DNA from: Bacteroidales bacterium UBA1173
GTDB lineage: Bacteria; Bacteroidota; Bacteroidia; Bacteroidales; F082
Assembly (NCBI GenBank): GCA_002311655.1
Contig: DBYZ01000012.1
Span: 53,040-117,039 of the forward strand
DNA length: 64,000 nucleotides
Direction: 5' to 3'
The first letter of the stretch is position 1; every line of letters begins with the position of its first letter. Shown here one piece after another: positions 41,284 to 50,288 of this stretch. The position numbers and the translations under genes are program-made. The notes under the pieces are model-generated. The model searched no databases. It had not been told where the DNA came from and saw nothing but the letters and a program-made list of their open reading frames with translations.

Positions 41284-43266
41284 ATGAAGAAAATATTACT
41301 TAGTTTAGTCGCTTTCGCTTTAGTTTTAAGCATTAAAGTGAACGCTCAGGAGCAGAAAACTCCAGATTGGAAAAGATGGCATTATCTCTCTGAAGAAGAG
41401 ATGCATTCACCAGTTAGAAACGAGAATTTTGTTGAGACAGACCCGCCAACAGGCACACCGCGTTTTGTGGCTGAGTTCGAGCCAATGCAAGGCGTAATGA
41501 TCCGTTACCCTCTTGGAATTCCTACAAATTTGGTGGCACAGTTGTCGAACAACTGCCATGTGTACTGCGTGGTTTCATCGTCAAGCCAGAGCAGCGCACA
41601 GAGCGATTTCCAGAATGCTGGTGTCAACATGAGCAACGTCAGCTTTGTGAACGCACCATCTGATTCATATTGGATTCGTGACTACGGTCCGTGGTACATT
41701 TTCGAGGACAGAAATCCTGCCATCGTTGACAACAGATACAACCGCAACCGTCCGAATGACGACAATATGTCACAGGTTTTCGCAACATATTGGAACATCC
41801 CGATGTACGGCATGAACCTGACACACACAGGCGGTAACATGATGGAAGACGGCCGTGGTCACGGTGTCAGCGACGAGCTCGTGTTCCAGGAGAACAACAA
41901 TAACGAGACCAATGTCCGCAACAAGATGCGCGACTATCTCGGTATCGATCCTTATCATGTCACCATCGACCCACAAGGTGACTACATCGCACACGTCGAC
42001 TGCTGGGGCAAGTACCTCGCACCTGACAAGATTTTGATTGCACAGTTACCTTCAAGCAACTCACAATACGCTCTGTATGAGCAAGTTGCAAACTATTTTG
42101 CCACAACAAACTGCTGCTGGGGCTATCCTTATCACGTTTACCGTGTTCAGGAACCAGGAGGCAGCACTCTCGCACCATACACCAACTCATTGATTCTGAA
42201 CAAGACAGTGTATGTACCTATGGGCAGCAATTCAAATTACAACCAGCAAGCCATCGCTGTTTATCAGGAGGCTATGCCAGGCTATGACATTGTCGGAGTC
42301 ACCAACAACGACTGGTACACAAGCTGGGAAAACACCGACGCTTTGCACTGCCGCACACGTGGCGTGATGGATTTCAACATGCTCTTCGTTGACCACAGAG
42401 ACGTCAAGTTCGGTGTACAGGAATGGCAGGATTCAATAGCCATCACAAGTAAATTCATCGCTTACAGCGGTCAGGATTTGAAACAGGACTCACTCCTCGT
42501 TTATTATAGCATCGACGGAGGCGCATACCAGGTTGCACACATGACAGCAACAGGTGAACCTGACGAGTATGTAGGTTACATCAAAGGTTATCAGGGTGAG
42601 TCAGAAATTGATTACTACGTTTTTGGTGCTGACGAGTCGGGACGCCGTTACACACAACCGGTGTTTGCCGAGTTAGACCCACACCATTTCACAATGGAGG
42701 CACACACACCTATCACTCCAACTGAGCCTACAATCAGCGTTGACGAGATTGTCTTTGAGGAGATTACAAATGTGACATTCACCATCTCGAACAATACAGC
42801 TAACCCATTTACGATCAACAGCATAGAAGCTCTTGATGAATATCTTATTGTTGTTGATTACTCATACGCAGGCACACTTCCTGCAACACTTGCTGTTGGT
42901 GAAAGCTGGGAAGTCACCGTCTATCCGTATTTACCTGTACTTAAAGGTTATTATGAAACATCTATTGAGATTGTCACTGATATTGCAACACAAACAATTC
43001 CTGTTAAAATCAACGAGAGCATATATACCGGTGTTGGCGAGAACAACGCTGCAAGCTTCGAGGTTTATCCTAACCCGATGAACAACACCTTATATATTAA
43101 TGGCGACGTTCAGGATGTGACCATCTTCAATACTGTAGGCCAGCAGGTTTTGTTTGTTGAAAACGCAAATGAAATCAACGTTGAGGATTTGAGCGAGGGC
43201 TTGTACTTCGTAAGAGTCAGCGACAAGAGAGGAAATAATGTAGTGAAGAAGATCCTTAAACATTAA
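41284..43266 (+). CDS. Secreted peptidylarginine deiminase, PPAD-like, with type IX sorting domain
   Basis: A 660-residue exported pentein-fold deiminase that should convert arginine to citrulline. After the signal peptide (ending VNA-Q) comes the catalytic domain with Asp133 (WIRDYGPW), His237 and Asp239 (AHVDCWGKYLAPDKILI) and Cys356 (TDALHCRTRG), equivalent to Asp130, His236, Asp238 and Cys351 of P. gingivalis PPAD. Arg154 and Arg156 (NRNRPNDD) align with PPAD Arg152 and Arg154, which bind the carboxylate of a C-terminal arginine. An Ig-like region (about 480-575) and a type A sorting domain (FEVYPNPMNN to VVKKILKH) follow. Agmatine deiminase is the alternative, but secretion and the two arginines favour PPAD. 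Confidence 0.88.
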   Translation: MKKILLSLVAFALVLSIKVNAQEQKTPDWKRWHYLSEEEMHSPVRNENFVETDPPTGTPRFVAEFEPMQGVMIRYPLGIPTNLVAQLSNNCHVYCVVSSSSQSSAQSDFQNAGVNMSNVSFVNAPSDSYWIRDYGPWYIFEDRNPAIVDNRYNRNRPNDDNMSQVFATYWNIPMYGMNLTHTGGNMMEDGRGHGVSDELVFQENNNNETNVRNKMRDYLGIDPYHVTIDPQGDYIAHVDCWGKYLAPDKILIAQLPSSNSQYALYEQVANYFATTNCCWGYPYHVYRVQEPGGSTLAPYTNSLILNKTVYVPMGSNSNYNQQAIAVYQEAMPGYDIVGVTNNDWYTSWENTDALHCRTRGVMDFNMLFVDHRDVKFGVQEWQDSIAITSKFIAYSGQDLKQDSLLVYYSIDGGAYQVAHMTATGEPDEYVGYIKGYQGESEIDYYVFGADESGRRYTQPVFAELDPHHFTMEAHTPITPTEPTISVDEIVFEEITNVTFTISNNTANPFTINSIEALDEYLIVVDYSYAGTLPATLAVGESWEVTVYPYLPVLKGYYETSIEIVTDIATQTIPVKINESIYTGVGENNAASFEVYPNPMNNTLYINGDVQDVTIFNTVGQQVLFVENANEINVEDLSEGLYFVRVSDKRGNNVVKKILKH

Positions 43267-43273
43267 GTATTAT

Positions 43274-43330
43274 AGTTTGAAGTTTGGAGTTTGAAATTTG
43301 ATATTAACTTCAAACTCCAAACTTCAAACT
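43274..43330. repeat. 22-bp perfect inverted repeat built from heptamers
   Basis: The arms 43274-43295 and 43309-43330 are perfectly complementary (AGTTTGAAGTTTGGAGTTTG... against its reverse complement) with a 13-base loop. Each arm is three GTTTGRA heptamers. It lies 8 bases after the PPAD-like stop. There is no T tract, so it may protect the mRNA end or be an inserted repeat rather than a classic terminator. Confidence 0.8.
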
Positions 43331-43349
43331 AAAAAATTAAAAAAATTTG

Positions 43350-43379
43350 TTGTGCGTGTTAAAAAAAGTTGTATTTTTG
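43350..43379 (+). promoter_or_regulatory. Promoter of tRNA-Glu
   Basis: TTG at 43350-43352 is followed after 19 bases by TATTTTTG (43372-43379), ending 13 bases before the tRNA. A TTTG at 43346 with a 22-base gap is an alternative upstream element. Confidence 0.65.
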
Positions 43380-43392
43380 CAGCGCAATTTAG

Positions 43393-43467
43393 GTCGGGTT
43401 CTACTAACGGTTAGGTAACGACACTCTCACTGTCGAAATAAGGGTTCGATTCCCTTACCCGATACCA
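43393..43467 (+). tRNA. tRNA-Glu (anticodon CTC)
   Basis: Acceptor GTCGGGT/ACCCGAT, D-stem TACT/GGTA (with wobble), anticodon stem CGACA/TGTCG with loop CTCTCAC (anticodon CTC), T-arm AAGGG-TTCGATT-CCCTT, discriminator A and an encoded CCA at 43465-43467. This isoacceptor reads GAG. Confidence 0.88.
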
Positions 43468-43470
43468 AAA

Positions 43471-43499
43471 AAAGCACCGAAGGTTCGGCGCTTTTTTTT
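43471..43499 (+). terminator. Rho-independent terminator after tRNA-Glu
   Basis: A hairpin with arms AGCACCGAA and TTCGGCGCT (one mismatch) is followed by eight T. It lies just downstream of the tRNA and abuts the stop of the convergent metallo-hydrolase gene. Confidence 0.75.
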
Positions 43500-44145
43500 A
43501 TTCTGTCACGTAAGGATTATTTCGTTTTTCGCTTCCTATTCTAGTTTGTGGACCGTGACCGCAATAGGCTATTGTGTCGTCAGGAAGTTTGTAAAGCACC
43601 TCGCGGAGACTTTTTTCTATTGTGGAATAGTTGCCTCCAGGAAGGTCGCAACGTCCGATGCCTCTATAAAATAACGTGTCGCCAGTGAAGACAATACCGT
43701 CTTTTTCATCGTAGAAACAAACATGTCCTGGAGCGTGACCAGGGGTGAAAAGCACCTTCAACTCGTCATCACCAATCTTGATAATATCGCCGTCGTTGAG
43801 GTCTTTAGTCGGTTTCAGGCACCTGTCTTGAGTGAAATTGATGCCGAAAGCAGCCGCATAAGCCCAAACCTTTTCGTATAAAGGCTTCTCAATTGGATGA
43901 GCTGCCAATTCGATGTGATATTTGTCGGCAAGCACCTTGTTACCCATCACATGATCGATGTGAGAGTGGGTGTTGAGCAACATCAGCGGTTTCAGACTGT
44001 TTTTATCTATGTAATTCAAAATCTGTTCGTCCTCATAAGGCTCAAGGTTACCCGCATCAATGATGACACATTCTTTGTTTTCGTTGTAAACGATGTAGGT
44101 ATTGACTTGTATCTGATTGAAAACGAATGTCTTAACTGATAGCAT
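43498..44145 (-). CDS. MBL-fold metallo-hydrolase (glyoxalase II-like)
   Basis: A 215-residue metallo-beta-lactamase-fold hydrolase. The metal-binding motif is NTHSHIDHVMGN (HxHxDH), with FTPGHAPGHVCFYDE and FTGDTLFYRGIGRCDLPGG as the further histidine and aspartate ligands, and CGHGPQT at the end. The closest functional class is hydroxyacylglutathione hydrolase-like thioesterases; the substrate is unknown. It is the last gene of the minus-strand run starting at lysS. Confidence 0.85.
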   Translation of the reverse strand: MLSVKTFVFNQIQVNTYIVYNENKECVIIDAGNLEPYEDEQILNYIDKNSLKPLMLLNTHSHIDHVMGNKVLADKYHIELAAHPIEKPLYEKVWAYAAAFGINFTQDRCLKPTKDLNDGDIIKIGDDELKVLFTPGHAPGHVCFYDEKDGIVFTGDTLFYRGIGRCDLPGGNYSTIEKSLREVLYKLPDDTIAYCGHGPQTRIGSEKRNNPYVTE

Positions 44146-44150
44146 AATTA

Positions 44151-45176
44151 TTAGTTTTTATTCGCAGGAGATTTCTCCACTTCGGTCGAAATGACGTTTT
44201 GTCTTAATAATGAAACAACTTCGTCGGTATTGATCAGCTGCATGCATTTGAAGTGTCCCTTCGGGCATTTTTTATAGCCAAGTTTTGAACAAGGACGGCA
44301 TTTCAAGCCTTTTACCTCTATGATATGTGACTGAATATCAAGCTTTTCAGGATAATACTGATACATTCCGAACTCAGGAACAGTGTTGCCCCAAACAGAG
44401 ACCATCGGTTTATGCAACGCTGCAGCTATGTGCATCATTCCGGTATCGCTTGTCAGCACCGCCTTCGACATCTTAATGATTGACGCCGACTGCTCGAGAT
44501 TCAGCATTCCCACTGGATTCCAGACGTTCTCCCCCACTGCGTCGGCGATGACTTTCGCGCGCTGCATGTCACCGGGACCGCCAAGCAAAATCACAGGTTC
44601 GTCAAGCTTTTCTATGATTTCGATGATCTTATCAGACGGTATCACCTTGGTGTTGTAGCTGCCGCCAACCACGATGGCGTAGAAACCGTTTCTAAACTCC
44701 TCAGGAATATCAGGTTCCTGCATCATATTAGTTTCAGAAATGTAGAATTCCAGACCGCGACCGTCGTTTTTCACGCCAAGCGGCTCAACAGCCTCGAAAT
44801 ACCTGTCGACGATATGACATTTAGGTAACTTGTTGATTTTGAATGTTGTAAGCAACATCTTCTGAAAATCCAGCTTATGGAACGAATGATGTTCGCAGCC
44901 CAATGCCATACAGACCCGTTTCGAGCGGTTATTCTTCTGTAAATCAACGACATAGTCATATTCTTCTTTCTTGAGCTCCTTTATCGTCTCACGAATTGAG
45001 TTAGAATATTCGATGGTCTTGTCGACATATGGGTTGTTGTGCGACAGACTTGCAAACTTATCTTTCGTAAGTACATGAAGCTCAATATCATCGTCCATCC
45101 GCTTTATGCAACGGATGACTGGTGTTGTCAGGACGATGTCGCCGATAGAGCTGAAACGGATGAGTAATATCTTCAT
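44151..45176 (-). CDS. Glycosyltransferase family 9 (heptosyltransferase-like)
   Basis: A 341-residue GT-B enzyme that likely adds heptose or another sugar to the LPS core. The N-terminus is LLIRFSSIGDIVLTTPVIR and the nucleotide-sugar region has VLLGGPGD, TSDTGMMHIAAALHKPMVSV and WGNTVPE. A cysteine-rich C-terminal piece (LKCRPCSKLGYKKCPKGHFK) is typical of a Bacteroidetes subgroup. The last 15 residues (QNVISTEVEKSPANKN) are coded by a REP-like repeat. With the ADP-heptose gene at 11.3 kb it suggests heptose in the LPS. Confidence 0.87.
   Translation of the reverse strand: MKILLIRFSSIGDIVLTTPVIRCIKRMDDDIELHVLTKDKFASLSHNNPYVDKTIEYSNSIRETIKELKKEEYDYVVDLQKNNRSKRVCMALGCEHHSFHKLDFQKMLLTTFKINKLPKCHIVDRYFEAVEPLGVKNDGRGLEFYISETNMMQEPDIPEEFRNGFYAIVVGGSYNTKVIPSDKIIEIIEKLDEPVILLGGPGDMQRAKVIADAVGENVWNPVGMLNLEQSASIIKMSKAVLTSDTGMMHIAAALHKPMVSVWGNTVPEFGMYQYYPEKLDIQSHIIEVKGLKCRPCSKLGYKKCPKGHFKCMQLINTDEVVSLLRQNVISTEVEKSPANKN
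44167..44196. repeat. REP-like repeat forming the 3' end of the GT9 gene
   Basis: Bases here read GGAGATTTCTCCACTTCGGT followed by CGAAATGACG, one copy of the same family as at 28380 and 28453. It encodes VISTEVEKS of the GT9 C-terminus. Confidence 0.7.
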
Positions 45177-45179
45177 TTT

Positions 45180-46652
45180 TTAGAAGTTTTTATTTAGTTT
45201 ATAACGGCTAACTCCCATATAATCAACCGATTGATGGTCTTTTAGATATAAAATCTCGCTATCGTTGGCGGTATATTCGGTCTGTTCCATGCTAACACAG
45301 CGGTCTTTAGCCCATTGTGCCATGTAGCTGTTGATTGACACGGTATAAACCTTCTCAGGATCAATCGGTTGCCCGTCTTTGAGATATGCTTTTGCGTTGG
45401 TGAAAGTTATCTTGCCGTCGTCGGAACGGTTACCATCGATGGTATAAGTGATGCCTGACACATGAGTACAGTCGCCGTCGTCCGTCGATGCCACATTCAG
45501 GTAATCCTCAATCTGTCGGCCTGTCATCTTGGCAATTACGATCTCATTATTAAACGGGTCGAGGGCAAAAATGTCGGCTTTGGTGAGGTTGCCACCATGC
45601 AAGCTGTCGAGACGCACGCCTCCAGGATTCTGCATACCGATATCAGTCTTGACGATGTAACGGGCGGCATCAGCCATAAAAGCACCAAGGGCATCCCAGC
45701 CGTCGAAAGGATTTATGGCACGACCTAAAACGTTGTGGAAATCAGGGTTGGCATAATAACCGTCGACCTCTTTCTGTATATCGGCATCCACTTTTGTAAC
45801 TTTCTTCAAATCAATAGGTTGTGCCTCAACAGAAACGATAGAGCCGTCTTTAAACTTGATTTTACTGACAGTTGCATAAGTTAAATATGACTTTGACTGG
45901 GTGTAAAGCACACCTGAATCGAACTGTTTGGTGCAAAGATCGTGCGAATGACCGCCGATGATAATGTCAAACTCAGGAAACTCCATGGCGAACTTGGTTT
46001 CATCCGGCATTCCGCAATGTGAGAGGAGGACGAAAACGTCGCAGCTGTCTTTGAGATAAAGATACTCAGGAATCACTTCCTCGGCAGGTTTGAAGTCAAC
46101 ATTTTTCATATTTTTCTCGTGTGAGCTAGGCTTCCCGTGATTTTCCGTCTCAATCATTCCGAGGAATATGACTTTAACGTCCTTGCCATCGATTTTTCTT
46201 GTAACTGACACATACGGAGGCAGTTTTAAATCCTGATAACCTGTAAAATATGCGTTAGCGCAAATCACTGGGAATTTCGCGGTATTGGCAAAATATCTGA
46301 TTCCGTCGATGTTGCCGTCAAACTCATGGTTACCGAGTTCCGAAACATCGAAACCTAACTCATTCATCATGTTAATCATAGGGAAATTCGAGTGTTCAGG
46401 ATATCTGTCATTATAAGGATTACCAGTGCGGTTATCGCCAGCACTCACTATTATAAGCTCGGGGTAGAGATTACGCAAACTGTCGACCACGTAAGCAAAC
46501 TTAGGCATGTTCTCAATCTTTGCGTGCATGTCGTTGACAGACAATATCACCAATTCCTTCTGATTGATTGAATTGTTAGCATGTTTCGGCTGCTTTACAG
46601 CGCATGATACCAGCAACACGCTGATAATCAAAATGTTAATTATTCTTTTCAT
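45180..46652 (-). CDS. 5'-nucleotidase / 2',3'-cyclic phosphodiesterase family lipoprotein
   Basis: A 490-residue lipoprotein (IIISVLLVSCAVKQ). The N-terminal metallophosphatase domain has ILSVNDMHAKIENM, GDNRTGNPY, LGNHEFDGNID, LLSHCGMPDE and IIGGHSHD as metal ligands. The C-terminal 5_nucleotid_C domain (GRAINPFDGWDALGAFMADA, ADIFALDPFNNEIVI) binds the nucleotide. It should hydrolyse nucleotides outside the cytoplasm, as UshA does. It overlaps the dus gene by 4 bases. Confidence 0.9.
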   Translation of the reverse strand: MKRIINILIISVLLVSCAVKQPKHANNSINQKELVILSVNDMHAKIENMPKFAYVVDSLRNLYPELIIVSAGDNRTGNPYNDRYPEHSNFPMINMMNELGFDVSELGNHEFDGNIDGIRYFANTAKFPVICANAYFTGYQDLKLPPYVSVTRKIDGKDVKVIFLGMIETENHGKPSSHEKNMKNVDFKPAEEVIPEYLYLKDSCDVFVLLSHCGMPDETKFAMEFPEFDIIIGGHSHDLCTKQFDSGVLYTQSKSYLTYATVSKIKFKDGSIVSVEAQPIDLKKVTKVDADIQKEVDGYYANPDFHNVLGRAINPFDGWDALGAFMADAARYIVKTDIGMQNPGGVRLDSLHGGNLTKADIFALDPFNNEIVIAKMTGRQIEDYLNVASTDDGDCTHVSGITYTIDGNRSDDGKITFTNAKAYLKDGQPIDPEKVYTVSINSYMAQWAKDRCVSMEQTEYTANDSEILYLKDHQSVDYMGVSRYKLNKNF

Positions 46653-47590
46653 ATAATTAAATTATGTTCATTAAAAACTTTCTCAACAGCATTTTCGTAT
46701 TCATCCAAATGATTGACTTTCTTCACTTTACGCCAAACATTCTGAGGATCATCGAAGATGTTCATCATATATTTCCACAGTTCCTTCATGCTTCCGATAA
46801 TCTTAGGACTGCCACCTGCATGATGCAACCGATTGATATACAAATCAACAACAAAATTATGCAATCTTTGCTTTTTATCTTGTTGATTATCAATGTCTTT
46901 TATCTCTTCAGCAAGGAATGGATTTGTCAACAAACCACGACCTAAAGCAACAGATTGTGATGATTTTTTGACGATATTATATTTTTCGACATCGAAAATA
47001 TCGCCGTTATACACCAATGGCTTGTTAATCAACGGAATCAACGCCTTGAATCTCTCGAGCGATGCCTCGCCGGTATACATCTGCTTCCCGATGCGCGGAT
47101 GGACTATTATCTCGCTGAAAGGCAATGAGTTAAACGTTTCTATGAAAGCATTAATCTCTTCATCGTTGTAATATCCGAGACGACATTTTATGCTGAATTT
47201 TATGCCGTCGATGCCGTCAAACACATCGCTCAGCATTTTTATCGTGCGATTCGGGTCGGCCATGAGACCGCAGCCACGGGTTTTGTTGGCGACACGCGGA
47301 AACGGGCATCCCATATTCAGGTTAAACTCAGGATATCCCATTGATTTACATTGACTTGCAAATCTAACAATCTCTTCAGCTGTGTTGCTCAAAATTTGAG
47401 GCACAACAGTCTTCACATCGTTAAACTCTGGGCTGATCTCCTCTCCGCGCAGACTTTTCGAGTTGTCTTTCTGTATTCCAGTGAAAAACGGCGTGTAAAA
47501 CTTGTCTATACCGCAAAAATGTTTCTTAAAAACGTTGCGGTAGACGACATCGGTAATCCCTTGAAACGGCGCAAGACTCAGTGTTTCCAT
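46649..47590 (-). CDS. dus: tRNA-dihydrouridine synthase
   Basis: A 313-residue FMN-dependent enzyme that reduces uridines in tRNA. It opens LAPFQGITDVVYRNVF, has FNLNMGCPFPRVANKTRGCG with the catalytic cysteine in NMGCP, KCRLGYYND, IVHPRIGKQMYTGEA and the phosphate-binding YNGDIFDVE and ALGRGLLTNPFL. Which tRNA position is modified is not clear. The start lies 12 bases inside the 3' end of lnt. Confidence 0.92.
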   Translation of the reverse strand: METLSLAPFQGITDVVYRNVFKKHFCGIDKFYTPFFTGIQKDNSKSLRGEEISPEFNDVKTVVPQILSNTAEEIVRFASQCKSMGYPEFNLNMGCPFPRVANKTRGCGLMADPNRTIKMLSDVFDGIDGIKFSIKCRLGYYNDEEINAFIETFNSLPFSEIIVHPRIGKQMYTGEASLERFKALIPLINKPLVYNGDIFDVEKYNIVKKSSQSVALGRGLLTNPFLAEEIKDIDNQQDKKQRLHNFVVDLYINRLHHAGGSPKIIGSMKELWKYMMNIFDDPQNVWRKVKKVNHLDEYENAVEKVFNEHNLII

Positions 47591-49155
47591 TGTTTTTGAA
47601 GAATTAGTTTGACAATGGTCATTGCGACTAGCAAGGCTGTCAGGAAGACCGAGATTTTATACAAATAATCGCCGTAACGGACGTAAAATGTCAGTTTGTC
47701 GTTGGTTTTTATGGTGTTTCGCAATGCTGTCTGCTCCCAGTATTTACTTTGTTCAATAATATCACCACGTTGGTTGATAAAACCGGAAATACCAGTATTT
47801 GCTGAGCGAGCCACGCTACGACGTGTCTCTATGGCACGTAGTTTGGAGAATTCGAGATGCTGTTTATGTCCCGGAGAGTTACCCCACCAGCCGTCATTTG
47901 TGATCACTAACAACATGTCGGCGCCTTTTCTCACAAACTCGGTGACATATTCACCAAAAACCGATTCATAACAAATCAAAGTGCCAACTTTATGATTATC
48001 AAACGATAACGTCCTTGCCTCAGAATCTTTTTTCAGTGTTCCCACAGTACCTCCAAGGTCGAGGGCGCTGTCTTTGAGCATCCGCATAAACCACCATGAC
48101 GGCATAGCCTCCGCTCCAGGTGTCAGTCGCGACTTATGATAAAGCTGAATTGAGTCTTTTGTAATCAAAGTGGCGGTGTTGTATGCGTAAAAATACTTGT
48201 CGACATCGTAAAACTTACGTGCGGCAAAGTCGTTTTCGGAGTCGTCGGGAGCAAGTCCGTATGCGCTGATTCCAATTACATAACAAGTTTGCGGATAATT
48301 ATTGATAAAACGACGCAACTCCTTGATTGAATAATAATTATCAATTCGTTCAAGCCAAATATTCTCTTGTATCGCCGACTCAGGACTCACCACAAAACGA
48401 GTGTTTTCGGTCATCAAAGGGCTTGCAACAGAAAGATTTCGCTGCATGATTTGCCTAGGATTCAAAGCAAATTCCTCAGTGTAAGGGTCGAGATTCGGTT
48501 GAACGACCACGATTTCGACGTCTTCGCCTTGTTCAGTATATGAAAAGTATTGTATTTTACTGATTATCAGGGGAATAAAGAGTATACAAACTATTGTAAC
48601 TGCTAATCTCCAATGAGATTCCTCGCCTGCGGCTCGGAATGACAGGTGCAAAAACTTGTAAATCAATATGTTAGTGGTTAGAACCCAGATTGTTCCGCCA
48701 GCGATACCGGTGATTGAGTACCATTGCACCCAAGTGTGATAGTGTGAGAACACATTGCCGAGGTTGAGCCACGGCCAGTTTATTTGCCAGTTAAGATGCA
48801 AGTATTCAAACGCTAACACAAAGATTATCAACAAGTAATAACCTTTTTTATTGTCGTAAAGCCTCGATTTCACAAAATGATAAGCCCAGAAAACGCATGT
48901 CATGAAGAGGCTGTTCAGGACTATCATGCCAATAGTGCCGAGGGCAGTCGTTTTCCACACCCACCATGTAGTGAGGGCGTTCCAAATCAGAAATGCGATG
49001 GAGGATATCCAAAATGAGTAATGTTTGTCTTCGAGATAAAGTAACGGAACGAACGCTATGAATGCGAGTGGCGCCAAACCTCTCACCGGCCATGCGACGG
49101 CTATCAAGAGACCGCTCAGCACCGCCAAACCTATTTTCGTCATCGTCTTCATCAC
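47578..49155 (-). CDS. lnt: Apolipoprotein N-acyltransferase
   Basis: A 525-residue inner-membrane enzyme that adds the third acyl chain to lipoproteins. About six N-terminal membrane spans precede a nitrilase domain with VSPESAIQEN (Glu), HKSRLTPGAEAMPSW (Lys) and LICYESVFGEYV (Cys), then VITNDGWWGNSPGHKQHL. A last span lies at the C-terminus. The loop near residues 170-185 (LSFRAAGEESHWRL) is coded by a dispersed repeat. It overlaps holB by 4 bases and dus by 13. Confidence 0.94.
   Translation of the reverse strand: MMKTMTKIGLAVLSGLLIAVAWPVRGLAPLAFIAFVPLLYLEDKHYSFWISSIAFLIWNALTTWWVWKTTALGTIGMIVLNSLFMTCVFWAYHFVKSRLYDNKKGYYLLIIFVLAFEYLHLNWQINWPWLNLGNVFSHYHTWVQWYSITGIAGGTIWVLTTNILIYKFLHLSFRAAGEESHWRLAVTIVCILFIPLIISKIQYFSYTEQGEDVEIVVVQPNLDPYTEEFALNPRQIMQRNLSVASPLMTENTRFVVSPESAIQENIWLERIDNYYSIKELRRFINNYPQTCYVIGISAYGLAPDDSENDFAARKFYDVDKYFYAYNTATLITKDSIQLYHKSRLTPGAEAMPSWWFMRMLKDSALDLGGTVGTLKKDSEARTLSFDNHKVGTLICYESVFGEYVTEFVRKGADMLLVITNDGWWGNSPGHKQHLEFSKLRAIETRRSVARSANTGISGFINQRGDIIEQSKYWEQTALRNTIKTNDKLTFYVRYGDYLYKISVFLTALLVAMTIVKLILQKQWKH
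48615..48645. repeat. Dispersed repeat inside lnt
   Basis: GAGATTCCTCGCCTGCGGCT followed by CGGAATGACAG is a variant of the REP-like family (TCATTCCGA...GGAATCTC type). It is in frame and encodes a loop between membrane segments. Confidence 0.6.
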
Positions 49156-50288
49156 TTGATTCTCAATAGTTTAGAAATCTTGAAGCTATCGTCCAAGAAG
49201 ACAATTGAAGCGTTGGCGTTACGTTCGATTTGGTTGATGCTCTCCTCGAAGATCTCACAAATCTGAGACACATTCCTTATATTAATAAAAGGTGCAAAGT
49301 TTTTTGTAAAGTTCTTCTCATCGGTTGGGAGCATAACATCATCAGGCATGTTATTATTGAATAACAACGAGTTATGGAATATATTCAAGCCATATTCCAG
49401 AAATTCCTTTTGTTTTTCGCGTCCCAAAGGTTTGATGTCGTTTGCCACCAGGTCAATGAGTTCTGAGACGGCGCCTTTGAAGCAGTAGCGCATCCACTTT
49501 TGGAATGTGTTAGCGTAAAGTTTCTCATCATCGTGATCCTGCGCATAATGCTGGGCTAAAATCCAGTTGCCATTCGACAAGGCAGCAGCGTCGTATGCTT
49601 CCTGTTCGGAACATCCAAAACGTTGAACGAGAGCGTTTTGCGTTTCTTGAAGTCCAAGTTTAGGCACTTTCACCATCACACAGCGCGAGCGTATTGTGGT
49701 GAGCAGTTCCTCTTGGTTCTCAGCGATAAGTATAAACAGCGTTTTCTCTGGCGGTTCCTCGATAAGCTTCAGTAACTTGTTGGCGCTCTGCACGTTAAGT
49801 TTCTCTGCCATCCAGATTATCGCGATTTTATATTCGCTTTCATAAGCTTTGAAGCTGAGTTTACGCATTATCGTGGCAGCGTCGCGCACATTGATGATGC
49901 CTTGTTTGTTCTCGATATCAAGTTTGTTAAACCAATCCGACAAATCGGCATACCCTTGACAATCAGTGAGATACTCGCGCCAATCGGTGATAAACAAATC
50001 GGATTCCGGATTCTGCTTTACCTCTTTGTTGGTAGCAGTCGGAAAAACAAAATGCAGGTCAGGGTGTGTGAGCGTCATAAATTTCTTACACGACGGACAC
50101 ACGCCACAACTATCTGATTCTGAACGGTTTTTGCAGTTAATATATTGGGCGTAAGCCAAAGCGAGAGGCATTTTGCCACTTCCTTCGGGTCCCAAAAACA
50201 GCTGAGCATGCGAGACACGGCTCTCCTTAACGCTCTGAATCAGGCGTTTTTTCAGGTCTTCGTGTCCGATGATGTCAGCAAAAAGCAT
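49152..50288 (-). CDS. holB: DNA polymerase III subunit delta'
   Basis: A 378-residue clamp-loader subunit. The AAA domain has AQLFLGPEGSGKMPLALAYA, a P-loop with Met in place of the usual Thr or Ser, as expected for a subunit that does not hydrolyse ATP. The zinc module has four cysteines (CKNRSESDSCGVCPSC). NKLLKLIEEPPEKTLFILIA and TTIRSRC are the conserved sensor regions. It begins one base inside the stop of the C25 protease gene. Confidence 0.93.
   Translation of the reverse strand: MLFADIIGHEDLKKRLIQSVKESRVSHAQLFLGPEGSGKMPLALAYAQYINCKNRSESDSCGVCPSCKKFMTLTHPDLHFVFPTATNKEVKQNPESDLFITDWREYLTDCQGYADLSDWFNKLDIENKQGIINVRDAATIMRKLSFKAYESEYKIAIIWMAEKLNVQSANKLLKLIEEPPEKTLFILIAENQEELLTTIRSRCVMVKVPKLGLQETQNALVQRFGCSEQEAYDAAALSNGNWILAQHYAQDHDDEKLYANTFQKWMRYCFKGAVSELIDLVANDIKPLGREKQKEFLEYGLNIFHNSLLFNNNMPDDVMLPTDEKNFTKNFAPFINIRNVSQICEIFEESINQIERNANASIVFLDDSFKISKLLRIK

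Noticed and set aside
41284..43266. Annotation as a plain agmatine deiminase
   Set aside because: The signal peptide, type IX sorting domain and the two carboxylate-binding arginines fit PPAD; intracellular agmatine deiminases lack these.
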